Assembly: GCA_031556065.1 (NCBI GenBank)
Contig: JAVBTR010000067.1
Span: forward strand, 1-25,599
From: JAVBTR01 sp031556065
GTDB lineage: Bacteria > Bacillota > Clostridia > Christensenellales > Aristaeellaceae
Direction: 5' to 3'
DNA: 25,599 nucleotides
Position 1 is the first letter of the stretch; every line of letters begins with the position of its first letter. Positions 1 to 6,985 of the stretch are shown piece after piece. The position numbers and the translations under genes were made by a program. Below the pieces are notes generated by a model. That model made no database searches. It had not been told where the DNA came from and saw only the letters and a list, made by a program, of their open reading frames with translations.

Positions 1-9
1 ATTTTCATT

Positions 10-181
10 CCGAAATCGGCGACATGTGCGGCGATTTTCGGTGGAATTTCGTAGAAATTCCTACCTTGCCCGAACAAACGACCGTAAAATCGAAGATTTT
101 ACAGTGCAGTGAGGGAAATCCCTCGTGCGACACAGGTGTCGACGCGCTGAAGGCAGCTCCTTTTCAAAAGAGCTGCCTTCA
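10..181. other. Hairpin-rich intergenic region (six consecutive inverted repeats)
   Basis: The 194 bases left of the first gene have no convincing ORF. They contain six inverted repeats in a row: 10-18/32-41 (one bulged base), 43-50/54-61 (perfect 8 bp, loop GTA), 84-91/95-102 (perfect 8 bp, loop GAA), 111-115/120-124 (5 bp, loop AAAT), 128-133/136-141 (6 bp, 2-base centre) and 148-159/170-181 (perfect 12 bp). The spacers are short and mostly 3-22 bases. This could be a mosaic intergenic repeat of the REP/BIME kind, a structured RNA, or a processed 3' end of the DUF3048 transcript. The strand of any RNA is not determined. Confidence 0.6.
148..181 (-). terminator. Possible 3'-end hairpin of the DUF3048 gene
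   Basis: Perfect 12-bp inverted repeat (148-159/170-181) with a 10-base loop, beginning 13 bases after the DUF3048 stop codon. On the minus strand it is followed by AGCGCG and not by a T run, so it is not a standard intrinsic terminator. It may instead block exonucleases or be part of the hairpin cluster. Confidence 0.4.
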
Positions 182-194
182 AGCTGTTGAATTA

Positions 195-1277
195 TTATTC
201 GGAGAAGGTGACTTCCATATCATTGGACATCATCGCGATGTAGGTTTTGCCCCGCTGGAGCATCAGCTCATTGCCATCTTTATCGAAGAAGATGGTACGT
301 TCGGTGACTGCGCTGCGGACCCAGTAACCGGGGATGTAACGGCCGCCGATAAAGATATCCGCATTGCCAGAGCCCTTGTCGTTGCCGGTTACAGGCTTAT
401 CGCTGCCCTTGAACTCAAGCTTTACACGCTGAATGATGACGTTGGAGAAAGCCAGGGGTTCATCTACCTCTTCGTCTACGTAAAGCTGATCCCCAACATA
501 GCGCAGGTAGGTGTTGGTGGTGTCGTCATAGGTGAAGGAACAGGCATAGTCTTTGTGGGGCCATTTCAGGCTGATCTGGTTAGCGAAAGCGCCGGTAGAG
601 GGCAGCTCGTCCGTAAACAGGAAGGGGCGGATGGGCGGGTTATGTTCTGCCGGAATCAGCGCCTGCATGGCCAACACATTGGCATCGATATGATGGGGGG
701 AGGTTTTGCCCTTCATGGGGTTATAGTATTGCTTCCAGGGTTTGTTGGTGCCAACAATACCGCTAAAGAGCACGCCCTTTTTCGTGGCGCCAAGCTTTTT
801 CATTTCATCGTTAATGTTTACGCTCTTGGCTTCGGACCCGCCGTAGAAGAGGAAGCCTGCATCCCATTCTTCGCGGAGCCATACGTGGCCCAAACGGGCG
901 GAACGTACAGGACCTACGGATTCGGGGATTTCATCGCTGAAAAGGAAAGAAATACGGGTGGAACCATTTTTGTGCAAGGGTGTTTCGTAAACGATATCCG
1001 CGAAACGGGCACCCCAGGGAGCAAACGCGCCTACGCCGCCGTTCCAGTTATCGATCTGTACCAGCATGGGCATATAATAGCCGCTCCAAGGCAAACCGGT
1101 GGTCATGCTTTCCCCGTCAATCTCTTCGTTGTTGGGATAGTTACCCTTCTTGTCCTTGGTGAGCTGGATTTTAATCTTGCGGTCTTTTTCTTTGACCAGC
1201 TTGGTTTCCGCCAACGCGCCGACGGTCATCGACATCACAAGCATGATTGCCAATGCCATGCAAACAATACGTTTCAT
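195..1277 (-). CDS. Secreted DUF3048 (YerB-like) protein
   Basis: 360-residue protein with an N-terminal signal peptide (basic MKR, hydrophobic core about residues 5-20, likely signal peptidase I cleavage after GALA around residue 23). It has no lipobox, unlike Bacillus subtilis YerB, which is a lipoprotein. Family hallmarks are PVRSARLGHVW around residue 122 and SPHHIDAN around residue 193, in line with an N-terminal DUF3048 domain and a C-terminal DUF3048_C domain. The molecular function of the family is not established; an extracellular or wall-associated role is inferred. The ATG start has GGGAGG 11 bases upstream, a long but usable spacing, and the gene has its own near-consensus promoter. 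It lies downstream of uvrA on the same strand but probably forms its own unit. Confidence 0.85.
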   Translation of the reverse strand: MKRIVCMALAIMLVMSMTVGALAETKLVKEKDRKIKIQLTKDKKGNYPNNEEIDGESMTTGLPWSGYYMPMLVQIDNWNGGVGAFAPWGARFADIVYETPLHKNGSTRISFLFSDEIPESVGPVRSARLGHVWLREEWDAGFLFYGGSEAKSVNINDEMKKLGATKKGVLFSGIVGTNKPWKQYYNPMKGKTSPHHIDANVLAMQALIPAEHNPPIRPFLFTDELPSTGAFANQISLKWPHKDYACSFTYDDTTNTYLRYVGDQLYVDEEVDEPLAFSNVIIQRVKLEFKGSDKPVTGNDKGSGNADIFIGGRYIPGYWVRSAVTERTIFFDKDGNELMLQRGKTYIAMMSNDMEVTFSE

Positions 1278-1324
1278 TACAGTTTGTTCCTCCCAAAGCT
1301 ATTTTTATGCTTTACAGCGACTAG

Positions 1325-1353
1325 AGTATAACAGTTTGCTAAGGTCCTGTCAA
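1325..1353 (-). promoter_or_regulatory. Promoter of the DUF3048 gene
   Basis: On the minus strand, -35 TTGACA (1348-1353) and -10 TATACT (1325-1330) are separated by 17 bases. This is the closest match to the sigma-A consensus in the window. The start codon is about 48 bases downstream of the -10 box. Confidence 0.8.
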
Positions 1354-1385
1354 TTTTTGATAAGAGTTTGTTACAAAATTCTTAC

Positions 1386-4223
1386 TTATTTAACTTTTTC
1401 TCCCAGTAGCGGCTTTAAATAGGCTGCGGTATGGCTTCCTTCAACCTTGGAAATCTGCTCAGGTGTGCCCTTGGCCACCACGGTACCGCCCATATCGCCA
1501 CCCTCGGGGCCTAAGTCGATAATATAGTCTGCGGTCTTAATCATGTCTAGGTTGTGTTCGATCACCATAATGCTATTGCCCTGAGCCACCAGCTTTTGCA
1601 AAACCGTGATCAGCTTATCCACATCCGCCATGTGAAGGCCAGTGGTGGGTTCATCCAGTAAATAGATGGTTTTGCCTGTGGCCCGGCGGCTTAATTCCGT
1701 GGCCAGCTTAACCCGCTGTGCTTCGCCGCCGGATAAAGTGGTGCTGGCCTGGCCAAGCTTCATGTAGCCTAAGCCCACCTCATACAGGGTTTCCAGCTTG
1801 CGTAGAATTTGGTTGTGGTTTTCAAAGAAGCCCAGGGCCTCTTCCACTGTCATTTCCAAAACATCGTGTATGCTCTTGTCCCGGTATTTCACTTCCAGCG
1901 TTTCTCTGTTATAGCGCTTACCCTTGCAAACCTCGCAGGGTACATAGATGTCCGGCAAAAAATGCATTTCGATTTTTAACAGCCCGTCACCAGAGCAGGC
2001 TTCGCAGCGGCCGCCCTTTACATTAAAGGAAAAACGGTTTTCTTTATAGCCCCGGGCTTTGGCTTCCGGGGCCATGGCGAACACCTTGCGGATCAGATCA
2101 AATAAGCCTGTGTAGGTGGCGGGGTTCGAACGGGGTGTGCGCCCAATGGGGGATTGATCGATGGCGATGATCTTATCCAGCTGCTCGATGCCCTCCATTT
2201 TTTCGAACTTGCCCGCGTAGGTTTTGGCCCGGTTTAACACCTTGGCTAAGTGCTTGTAGATAATTTCGTTTACCAGGCTACTTTTGCCGCTGCCGGAAAC
2301 CCCGGTGATGCAGCAAAAAACGCCTAGAGGAATATCCACGGAGATGTTTTTCAGGTTATGTTCATTGCAGCCGATAACCTTTAAATACCCCGTGGGCTTC
2401 CGCCGCTTTTTCGGCACGGGAATGACCTTGCGGCCACTTAAATACTGGCCGGTGAGACTGGCTTCGGTGTTCTTAATATCTTCAACTGTGCCTTGGGCAA
2501 TAACATACCCGCCATGCTCACCAGCTCCGGGGCCGATATCCACAATGTGGTCGGCAGCGTACATGGTATCTTCGTCGTGCTCTACTACGATAAGGGTATT
2601 GCCGATATCCCGAAGGTGCTTTAAGGTGTTCAAAAGCCTGGCGTTATCCCTCTGGTGCAGGCCGATGGAGGGTTCATCCAGAATATAAAGAACCCCGACC
2701 AGGCTGGAACCGATCTGGGTAGCCAAACGGATCCGCTGGGCTTCCCCGCCGGAAAGGCCTCCGGCGGCCCGGGAAAGGGTGAGGTAGCTCAGTCCCACAT
2801 CCACTAAAAAGCCCAGCCGGGAATTGATTTCTTTTAGAATTTGGTCGGCAATCATCATCTGGGTGGTGCCTAGTTGAATGCTTTGGAAGAACGCCCTGGC
2901 TTTGCCGATGGACATATCGGATACCTCTGCCAGGTTTTTATCGCTCACCGTCACAGCCAGGGCTTCGGGCTTTAAACGCCTGCCCTGGCATTTGGGGCAG
3001 TGGTCTTCGATCATCAATTCTTCATAGGAGGCCTTCATGGCATCGCTGGCTGTTTCACGGTAGCGCCGTTCAAGGGAGGGGATCACCCCTTCGTAGACCG
3101 CTTCGAAACGGCCTTCCCCGTTCTGACGCTGGTAGGTGATCTGCAATTTTTCTTTGCCGCTGCCATACATGAGGATTTTTTTCGCTTCGCCGCTTAAAGC
3201 TTTGTAAGGCACATCCAAGGGGATGTTGTATTTCGCGCTTAAAGCGCCGAAGTACATGCTGGCAATGCTGGTAGGATCCACAGTGTTCCAGCCGTTGGCC
3301 TGAATGGCGCCTTCCTTTAAAGAAAGGTTCTGGTCCGGCACGATCAAGTCTTCCGAAAGCTTCATCAGCGTTCCGAGGCCGGAGCATTCTGGGCAGGCCC
3401 CAAAGGGGCTGTTAAAGGAGAACATCCGGGGCGCCAGCTCTTCAATGGAAATGCCGCAGTCCGGGCAGGCATAGTTTTGCGAAAAAAGCAATTCGCCCTG
3501 GTCCCCTAAATCTGCTAGCACCAGGCCGCCGGATTGCTGAGTAGCCGTTTCGATGGAATCTGTCAGCCGCTTATTCAGTTCCTTACCTTCACGGATAATA
3601 AGCCTGTCTACCACCAATTCAATGCTGTGTTTTTTTTGCTTGTCCAGCTGGGGGGTATCATCCAGCTCATACATTTGGCCATCGATGCGTACCCGGACAA
3701 AGCCGTTTTTCCGCGCATCCTCCATTAGCTTCACATGCTCGCCTTTGCGGGTGCGCACAACAGGCGCAAGCAATTGCAGCCTTGTGCCTTCGGGAAGCTT
3801 TGAAATCTGGTCCACCATTTCGTCTACCGATTGCTGGCGGATTTCCTTGCCGCATTCTGGGCAATGGGGAATACCTACCCGGGCGTACAAGAGGCGCAGG
3901 TAATCGTGTATTTCCGTTACGGTGCCCACGGTGGAGCGGGGGTTGCGGGAAGTGGTTTTTTGGTCGATGGCAATGGCCGGGGAAAGGCCGTCGATGTAAT
4001 CCACGTCCGGTTTTTCCATTTGGCCTAAAAATTGCCGTGCATAGGAGGAGAGGGATTCCACATACCGTCTTTGCCCTTCTGCGTAAATGGTTTCAAAAGC
4101 CAGGGAGGATTTGCCCGAGCCGGACAGGCCGGTAAACACCACCAGCTTATCCCGGGGAATAGTTAAATCGATGTTCTTTAAGTTGTTTTCCCTGGCACCT
4201 TTAATGAAAAGTGTATCCTTCAA
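1386..4223 (-). CDS. uvrA: Excinuclease ABC subunit A
   Basis: 945 residues, the usual length for UvrA, the damage-recognition ATPase of nucleotide excision repair that loads UvrB. It has two ABC ATPase halves. The first has Walker A GLSGSGKSS at about residue 32 and LSGGEAQRIRLA followed by DEPSIGLH. The second has GVSGSGKSS, then LSGGEAQRVKLA followed by DEPTTGLH. Zinc-binding cysteine pairs are visible (CPECGKE, CPDCG, CPECSGLG, CEACSGDG, CEVCKGKR). The start is a TTG at 4223 with GAGGTG six bases upstream. That ribosome site is formed by the last two sense codons of the DUF362 gene, so the two genes are likely translationally coupled. No ATG lies close by. It is normally an SOS gene; see the LexA-like site upstream of the DUF362 gene. 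Confidence 0.98.
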   Translation of the reverse strand: MKDTLFIKGARENNLKNIDLTIPRDKLVVFTGLSGSGKSSLAFETIYAEGQRRYVESLSSYARQFLGQMEKPDVDYIDGLSPAIAIDQKTTSRNPRSTVGTVTEIHDYLRLLYARVGIPHCPECGKEIRQQSVDEMVDQISKLPEGTRLQLLAPVVRTRKGEHVKLMEDARKNGFVRVRIDGQMYELDDTPQLDKQKKHSIELVVDRLIIREGKELNKRLTDSIETATQQSGGLVLADLGDQGELLFSQNYACPDCGISIEELAPRMFSFNSPFGACPECSGLGTLMKLSEDLIVPDQNLSLKEGAIQANGWNTVDPTSIASMYFGALSAKYNIPLDVPYKALSGEAKKILMYGSGKEKLQITYQRQNGEGRFEAVYEGVIPSLERRYRETASDAMKASYEELMIEDHCPKCQGRRLKPEALAVTVSDKNLAEVSDMSIGKARAFFQSIQLGTTQMMIADQILKEINSRLGFLVDVGLSYLTLSRAAGGLSGGEAQRIRLATQIGSSLVGVLYILDEPSIGLHQRDNARLLNTLKHLRDIGNTLIVVEHDEDTMYAADHIVDIGPGAGEHGGYVIAQGTVEDIKNTEASLTGQYLSGRKVIPVPKKRRKPTGYLKVIGCNEHNLKNISVDIPLGVFCCITGVSGSGKSSLVNEIIYKHLAKVLNRAKTYAGKFEKMEGIEQLDKIIAIDQSPIGRTPRSNPATYTGLFDLIRKVFAMAPEAKARGYKENRFSFNVKGGRCEACSGDGLLKIEMHFLPDIYVPCEVCKGKRYNRETLEVKYRDKSIHDVLEMTVEEALGFFENHNQILRKLETLYEVGLGYMKLGQASTTLSGGEAQRVKLATELSRRATGKTIYLLDEPTTGLHMADVDKLITVLQKLVAQGNSIMVIEHNLDMIKTADYIIDLGPEGGDMGGTVVAKGTPEQISKVEGSHTAAYLKPLLGEKVK

Positions 4224-4226
4224 GTC

Positions 4227-5333
4227 TTACACCTCAATGATCTCGTATTCATCCGTACCCAAGCCTAATTTTTTGCCGTGGGCAATGCTGGTTTTCCAAT
4301 CTGTGGTGGGATGGTTGTTAATAAAATGGTCCTGGGATATTTTTTGATGCTCCGCCAAATGGCTTCCGGGGATTTCCGGTTGCCGGTTGCAGGCATCGGC
4401 GCAGGCTACGTCCAGTGCCACCGGATCGAAGGAGGCGAACATACCTACATCGGGTAAAATAGGCAGATCGTTTTCTGCATGGCAATCGCAATAGGGGCTG
4501 ATGTCGATTACCAAGCTGATGTGGAATTGAGGCCGGCCGTCCACCACCGCTTTGGCGTACTCAGCGATTTTTTCATTTAAGATATCGTTGCGTTCATCGT
4601 CGCTGCTGACTACTGCGTCCCTGTTGCATTGGGAGATGCAGCGGCCGCAGCCCACGCATTTATTGTGATCGATGGACGCCTTTTTGTTGGCAATGGTAAT
4701 GGCCCCGTGGGCGCATTGCTTCGAGCACATGCCGCAGCCAATACATTCCTCTTCAATAATAAGGGGCTTGCCGGCGTTGTGCATTTCCATTTTGCCCCGG
4801 CGGGAACCGCAGCCCATACCCAAGTTTTTAAGAGAACCCCCGAAGCCGGTTGATTCATGGCCCTTGAAGTGACTCAGGGAAATAACCATATCCGCATCCA
4901 TAATGGCCCGACCGATTTTGGCATTTTTCACATGTACGCCGCCTTCAACAGGCACTTCTATATCGTCGTCCCCTTTAAGGCCATCGGCGATGAGCACATG
5001 GCAGTTGGTGGAAAAAGGCGAGAAGCCATTTTCGTAGGCCGTGTCCAGATGATCCAGGGCGTTTTTCCGGCTGCCTACATACAAGGTATTGCAGTCGGTT
5101 AAAAAGGCCTTGCCCCCTCTTTGCTGAATATAATCCACTACCACCTTGGCGTAATTAGGCCGCAAATAAGCCAGGTTGCCTAGTTCCCCAAAATGGATTT
5201 TGATGGCAACATATTTATCTTTGAAATCGATGCTGCCCATGCCTGCCTTGTCGATCAGCCGGTGCAATTTTTGCGGCAGCGTCATTCCCCCCCGGGTGCG
5301 AAGATCCGTATAAAACACTTTAGCTTTACTCAT
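4227..5333 (-). CDS. DUF362 domain protein with two [4Fe-4S] clusters
   Basis: 368 residues. The N-terminal part (about 38-180) has the DUF362 pattern, including VAIKIHFGELGN, FLTDCNTLY, SLSHFKGHESTGFGG and LGMGCGSRRGK. A bacterial-ferredoxin segment follows, with two CxxCxxCxxxC motifs: Cys197/200/203/207 and Cys226/229/232/236. A further DUF362 portion follows with DISPYCDCHAENDLP and FDPVALDVACADA. There is no signal peptide, so it is probably a cytoplasmic iron-sulfur protein. Electron transfer is inferred; the substrate is unknown. The ATG is preceded by AGGAG. It is the first gene of a unit with uvrA, with only three bases between its stop and the uvrA start codon. Whether it helps in DNA repair or is there by chance cannot be told from the sequence. 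Confidence 0.9.
   Translation of the reverse strand: MSKAKVFYTDLRTRGGMTLPQKLHRLIDKAGMGSIDFKDKYVAIKIHFGELGNLAYLRPNYAKVVVDYIQQRGGKAFLTDCNTLYVGSRKNALDHLDTAYENGFSPFSTNCHVLIADGLKGDDDIEVPVEGGVHVKNAKIGRAIMDADMVISLSHFKGHESTGFGGSLKNLGMGCGSRRGKMEMHNAGKPLIIEEECIGCGMCSKQCAHGAITIANKKASIDHNKCVGCGRCISQCNRDAVVSSDDERNDILNEKIAEYAKAVVDGRPQFHISLVIDISPYCDCHAENDLPILPDVGMFASFDPVALDVACADACNRQPEIPGSHLAEHQKISQDHFINNHPTTDWKTSIAHGKKLGLGTDEYEIIEV
4230..4235 (-). promoter_or_regulatory. Ribosome binding site deciding the uvrA TTG start
   Basis: GAGGTG on the minus strand, six bases before TTG. It sits inside the 3' end of the DUF362 gene, directly before that gene's TAA, which suggests stop-restart coupling. Confidence 0.7.
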
Positions 5334-5369
5334 TATTTTTCTCCTGTTATCTTAATCAAATCCCTGCAA

Positions 5370-5398
5370 ATTATAGCACATTCGTTCCCCTTTCACAA
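5370..5398 (-). promoter_or_regulatory. Promoter of the DUF362-uvrA unit
   Basis: On the minus strand, -35 TTGTGA (5393-5398), a 17-base spacer, and -10 TATAAT (5370-5375) preceded by TGC (extended -10). An inverted repeat GTTCCC/GGGAAC (5384-5389/5400-5405) covers the -35 region and could be an operator. Confidence 0.75.
5376..5387 (-). promoter_or_regulatory. Possible LexA (SOS) box in the uvrA-unit promoter
   Basis: The minus strand reads GAAC-GAAT-GTGC, one mismatch from the Gram-positive LexA/DinR core GAAC-N4-GTTC. It lies exactly in the spacer between -35 and -10, where LexA would block RNA polymerase. uvrA is a classic SOS gene, which gives context; one imperfect match is weak evidence on its own. 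Confidence 0.35.
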
Positions 5399-5446
5399 CG
5401 GGAACATAATGTTATAAAATTAACAATACCTGGTGAATGAAAGATG

Positions 5447-5455
5447 TGATATAAT
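5447..5455 (+). promoter_or_regulatory. Extended -10 promoter of the acyltransferase-like gene
   Basis: TGATATAAT gives a perfect -10 (5450-5455) with a TGN extension. No good -35 is seen at the expected distance. The predicted transcript start lies about 22 bases before the ATG at 5485. Confidence 0.6.
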
Positions 5456-5484
5456 AAAAACACTACCAAAATTGGGGGTGGAAT

Positions 5485-6792
5485 ATGGGTTTGCTGTTCT
5501 TGCAAAAAAACGCTCTGCGGCGCTATGCCTGCTTAAGGCACTTCGCTTTTGTGGCGCTGGCTGGCACATTGGGGCTAAGGCCCATCCAAAGTCCGTTTTT
5601 CTTCATGCTTTTTTTAGGCGGCGGCTTAGGTTTGTTTGCCCGGGCGAAGGATCCCGGCAATCATATGGCCATGGGGGAAGCAGCCTGGCTTGGAGGGCTG
5701 CTGCTTTTGTCTGCGAGCCCCTTTGTGGGCACTCTTTTGATGGGCTTTGGTATCGCGGCCACCTTTCTGGCACTTTTTAAATTAAGCGGCTACTTACATC
5801 CCCTGTGTGCTTTTATAAAAAAGGAAGCCCGGGAAAAGGATGTTGCCCTTGCCAATGGCATTGGCAGCGGCGTCGATCTTCTTTTAGGCTTCATATATAG
5901 TGTAATTATTCCCGCGTTTTTTCTGATATGCCTGGCACTTATTCTGGCCATCGTTAGCGCGTTGCGCTTTCCCTTGAAAAAAATGCACTTGGATCGCTTG
6001 GTGGCTTATCAGCGCAAGCCTTTGCCAGCCCTTGAAAGGCAGCTGGCGCCGTATGTGTTTCTCAAGCGCAAGCGCCGTCACCTGATCTGGATAATCCGCT
6101 TTTTTGTGCGTTTGTTTCACCCGGGCAAGATTATGGGTGAAGAATATCTGCCGCCGGCGGGGGAGCAGGGCGTGGTGTACCTTTGCAATCATGGCTATGC
6201 TGCGGCCACCATTTTTTCCAGAGCATGGCTTAACGAACCCTTTAGGTCATGGTCTATCAGCGATTTGATGGACCCACGGGATGCCCGGGAGCATATTATG
6301 CGTTACCAGGTGGGTCCCATGGCATGGATTCCGCCTTTTGCAAAGGAATTTGCCACCCGTGTGTTCATGAAGGTTTTTTTGTGGTTGTTCGATTCCATTG
6401 ATTCCATTCCCGTGTATCGGCACCGGCTTCGGGAGTTGATTAAAACCTTCCGGGACACAGCCGACGCGTTGGAATGCGGGGACATTGTAATGATCTATCC
6501 CGAAAACCCGGACGATCCTTCTTTGGAAACACCTGGTTATGTGTCGGACCGCATTATTCCCTTCTTTTCCGGCTTTACCATGATCGGTTCCATGTACCAT
6601 CAGCAGACGGGCTGCCCGGTAACCTATATCCCCATGTATTGTTCCACCCAAAAGCGCCGAATCTGCGTAGGCCAGCCTATCGTTTTCGATCCTGAGAGTG
6701 ACGGCCCCCAGGAAAAGGAGCGCATCGTTTCCACTGCCTACAGTACCATGGCAGCGCTCCGGCAGCGGATCGAAAACGGGCTGTCGTCATAA
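5485..6792 (+). CDS. Membrane protein with a divergent lysophospholipid acyltransferase-like domain
   Basis: 435 residues. The N-terminal third is hydrophobic, with segments at about 18-34, 36-52, 64-80, 82-100 and 133-160. From about residue 215 a soluble domain follows with a PlsC-like order of landmarks: VVYLCNHG (Asn235-His236), IPVYR (308-312), then GDIVMIYPEN (332-341) and CPVTYIPMY (377-385). The catalytic HxxxxD of true PlsC enzymes is not intact (His236 is followed by GYAAAT), and the usual FPEG is YPEN. It may therefore be a divergent acyltransferase with altered chemistry, or a non-catalytic relative. The start has a G-rich GGGGGTGG ribosome site and an extended -10 promoter. It appears to be a single-gene unit, divergent from the DUF362-uvrA unit. 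Confidence 0.6.
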   Translation: MGLLFLQKNALRRYACLRHFAFVALAGTLGLRPIQSPFFFMLFLGGGLGLFARAKDPGNHMAMGEAAWLGGLLLLSASPFVGTLLMGFGIAATFLALFKLSGYLHPLCAFIKKEAREKDVALANGIGSGVDLLLGFIYSVIIPAFFLICLALILAIVSALRFPLKKMHLDRLVAYQRKPLPALERQLAPYVFLKRKRRHLIWIIRFFVRLFHPGKIMGEEYLPPAGEQGVVYLCNHGYAAATIFSRAWLNEPFRSWSISDLMDPRDAREHIMRYQVGPMAWIPPFAKEFATRVFMKVFLWLFDSIDSIPVYRHRLRELIKTFRDTADALECGDIVMIYPENPDDPSLETPGYVSDRIIPFFSGFTMIGSMYHQQTGCPVTYIPMYCSTQKRRICVGQPIVFDPESDGPQEKERIVSTAYSTMAALRQRIENGLSS

Positions 6793-6802
6793 AAGGCGGG
6801 AT

Positions 6803-6826
6803 CCATAAGGGGCATGCCCCTTATGG
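6803..6826. repeat. 24-bp perfect palindrome
   Basis: A perfect palindrome centred on GGGGCATGCCCC, 10 bases after the acyltransferase-like stop codon. With no loop it would form a cruciform-type or long tight hairpin. It is the first of several inverted repeats in the convergent gap 6793-6985. Confidence 0.7.
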
Positions 6827-6850
6827 GGGTGTAGGGTGGCTATCGTTCCC

Positions 6851-6926
6851 ATTGAAAGCTAAAAAGCAATACCCAGGTCAGGGCAGCGAAGCGGCTCTTG
6901 ACCTGGGTTAGCTTTTCGTTTTCAAT
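6851..6926. terminator. Bidirectional terminator between convergent genes
   Basis: Core perfect 10-bp stem ACCCAGGTCA (6871-6880) and TGACCTGGGT (6899-6908) around an 18-base loop. The stem continues outward as AAAAGC (6862-6867) with GCTTTT (6911-6916), and ATTGAAA (6851-6857) with TTTCAAT (6920-6926). On the plus strand the core is followed by TAGCTTTTCGTTTTC; on the minus strand it is followed by ATTGCTTTTTAGC. T-rich tails on both sides fit termination of both the acyltransferase-like gene and fucO. Confidence 0.7.
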
Positions 6927-6934
6927 AGGCTGCC

Positions 6935-6978
6935 ATAGGGCGCCGCCCTATAACCTGTTAAAGGGTTTCACCCTTTAA
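6935..6978. repeat. Two perfect short hairpins with 3-base loops
   Basis: ATAGGGC/GCCCTAT (6935-6941/6945-6951, loop GCC) and TTAAAGGGT/ACCCTTTAA (6958-6966/6970-6978, loop TTC). The second ends 8 bases before the fucO stop codon. Their perfect stem and three-base loop resemble the hairpins at 43-61 and 84-102. Confidence 0.6.
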
Positions 6979-6985
6979 GCCCGCA

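Noticed and set aside
24..1331. 435-residue plus-strand frame
   Set aside because: It lies opposite the DUF3048 gene, which has a signal peptide, family motifs, a ribosome site and a strong promoter. The plus-strand frame has none of these and runs through the hairpin cluster.
1354..1385. Possible uvrA terminator in the gap after uvrA
   Set aside because: Only a short imperfect pairing (TAAGA with TCTTA) is present and no T run follows, so it is not supported.
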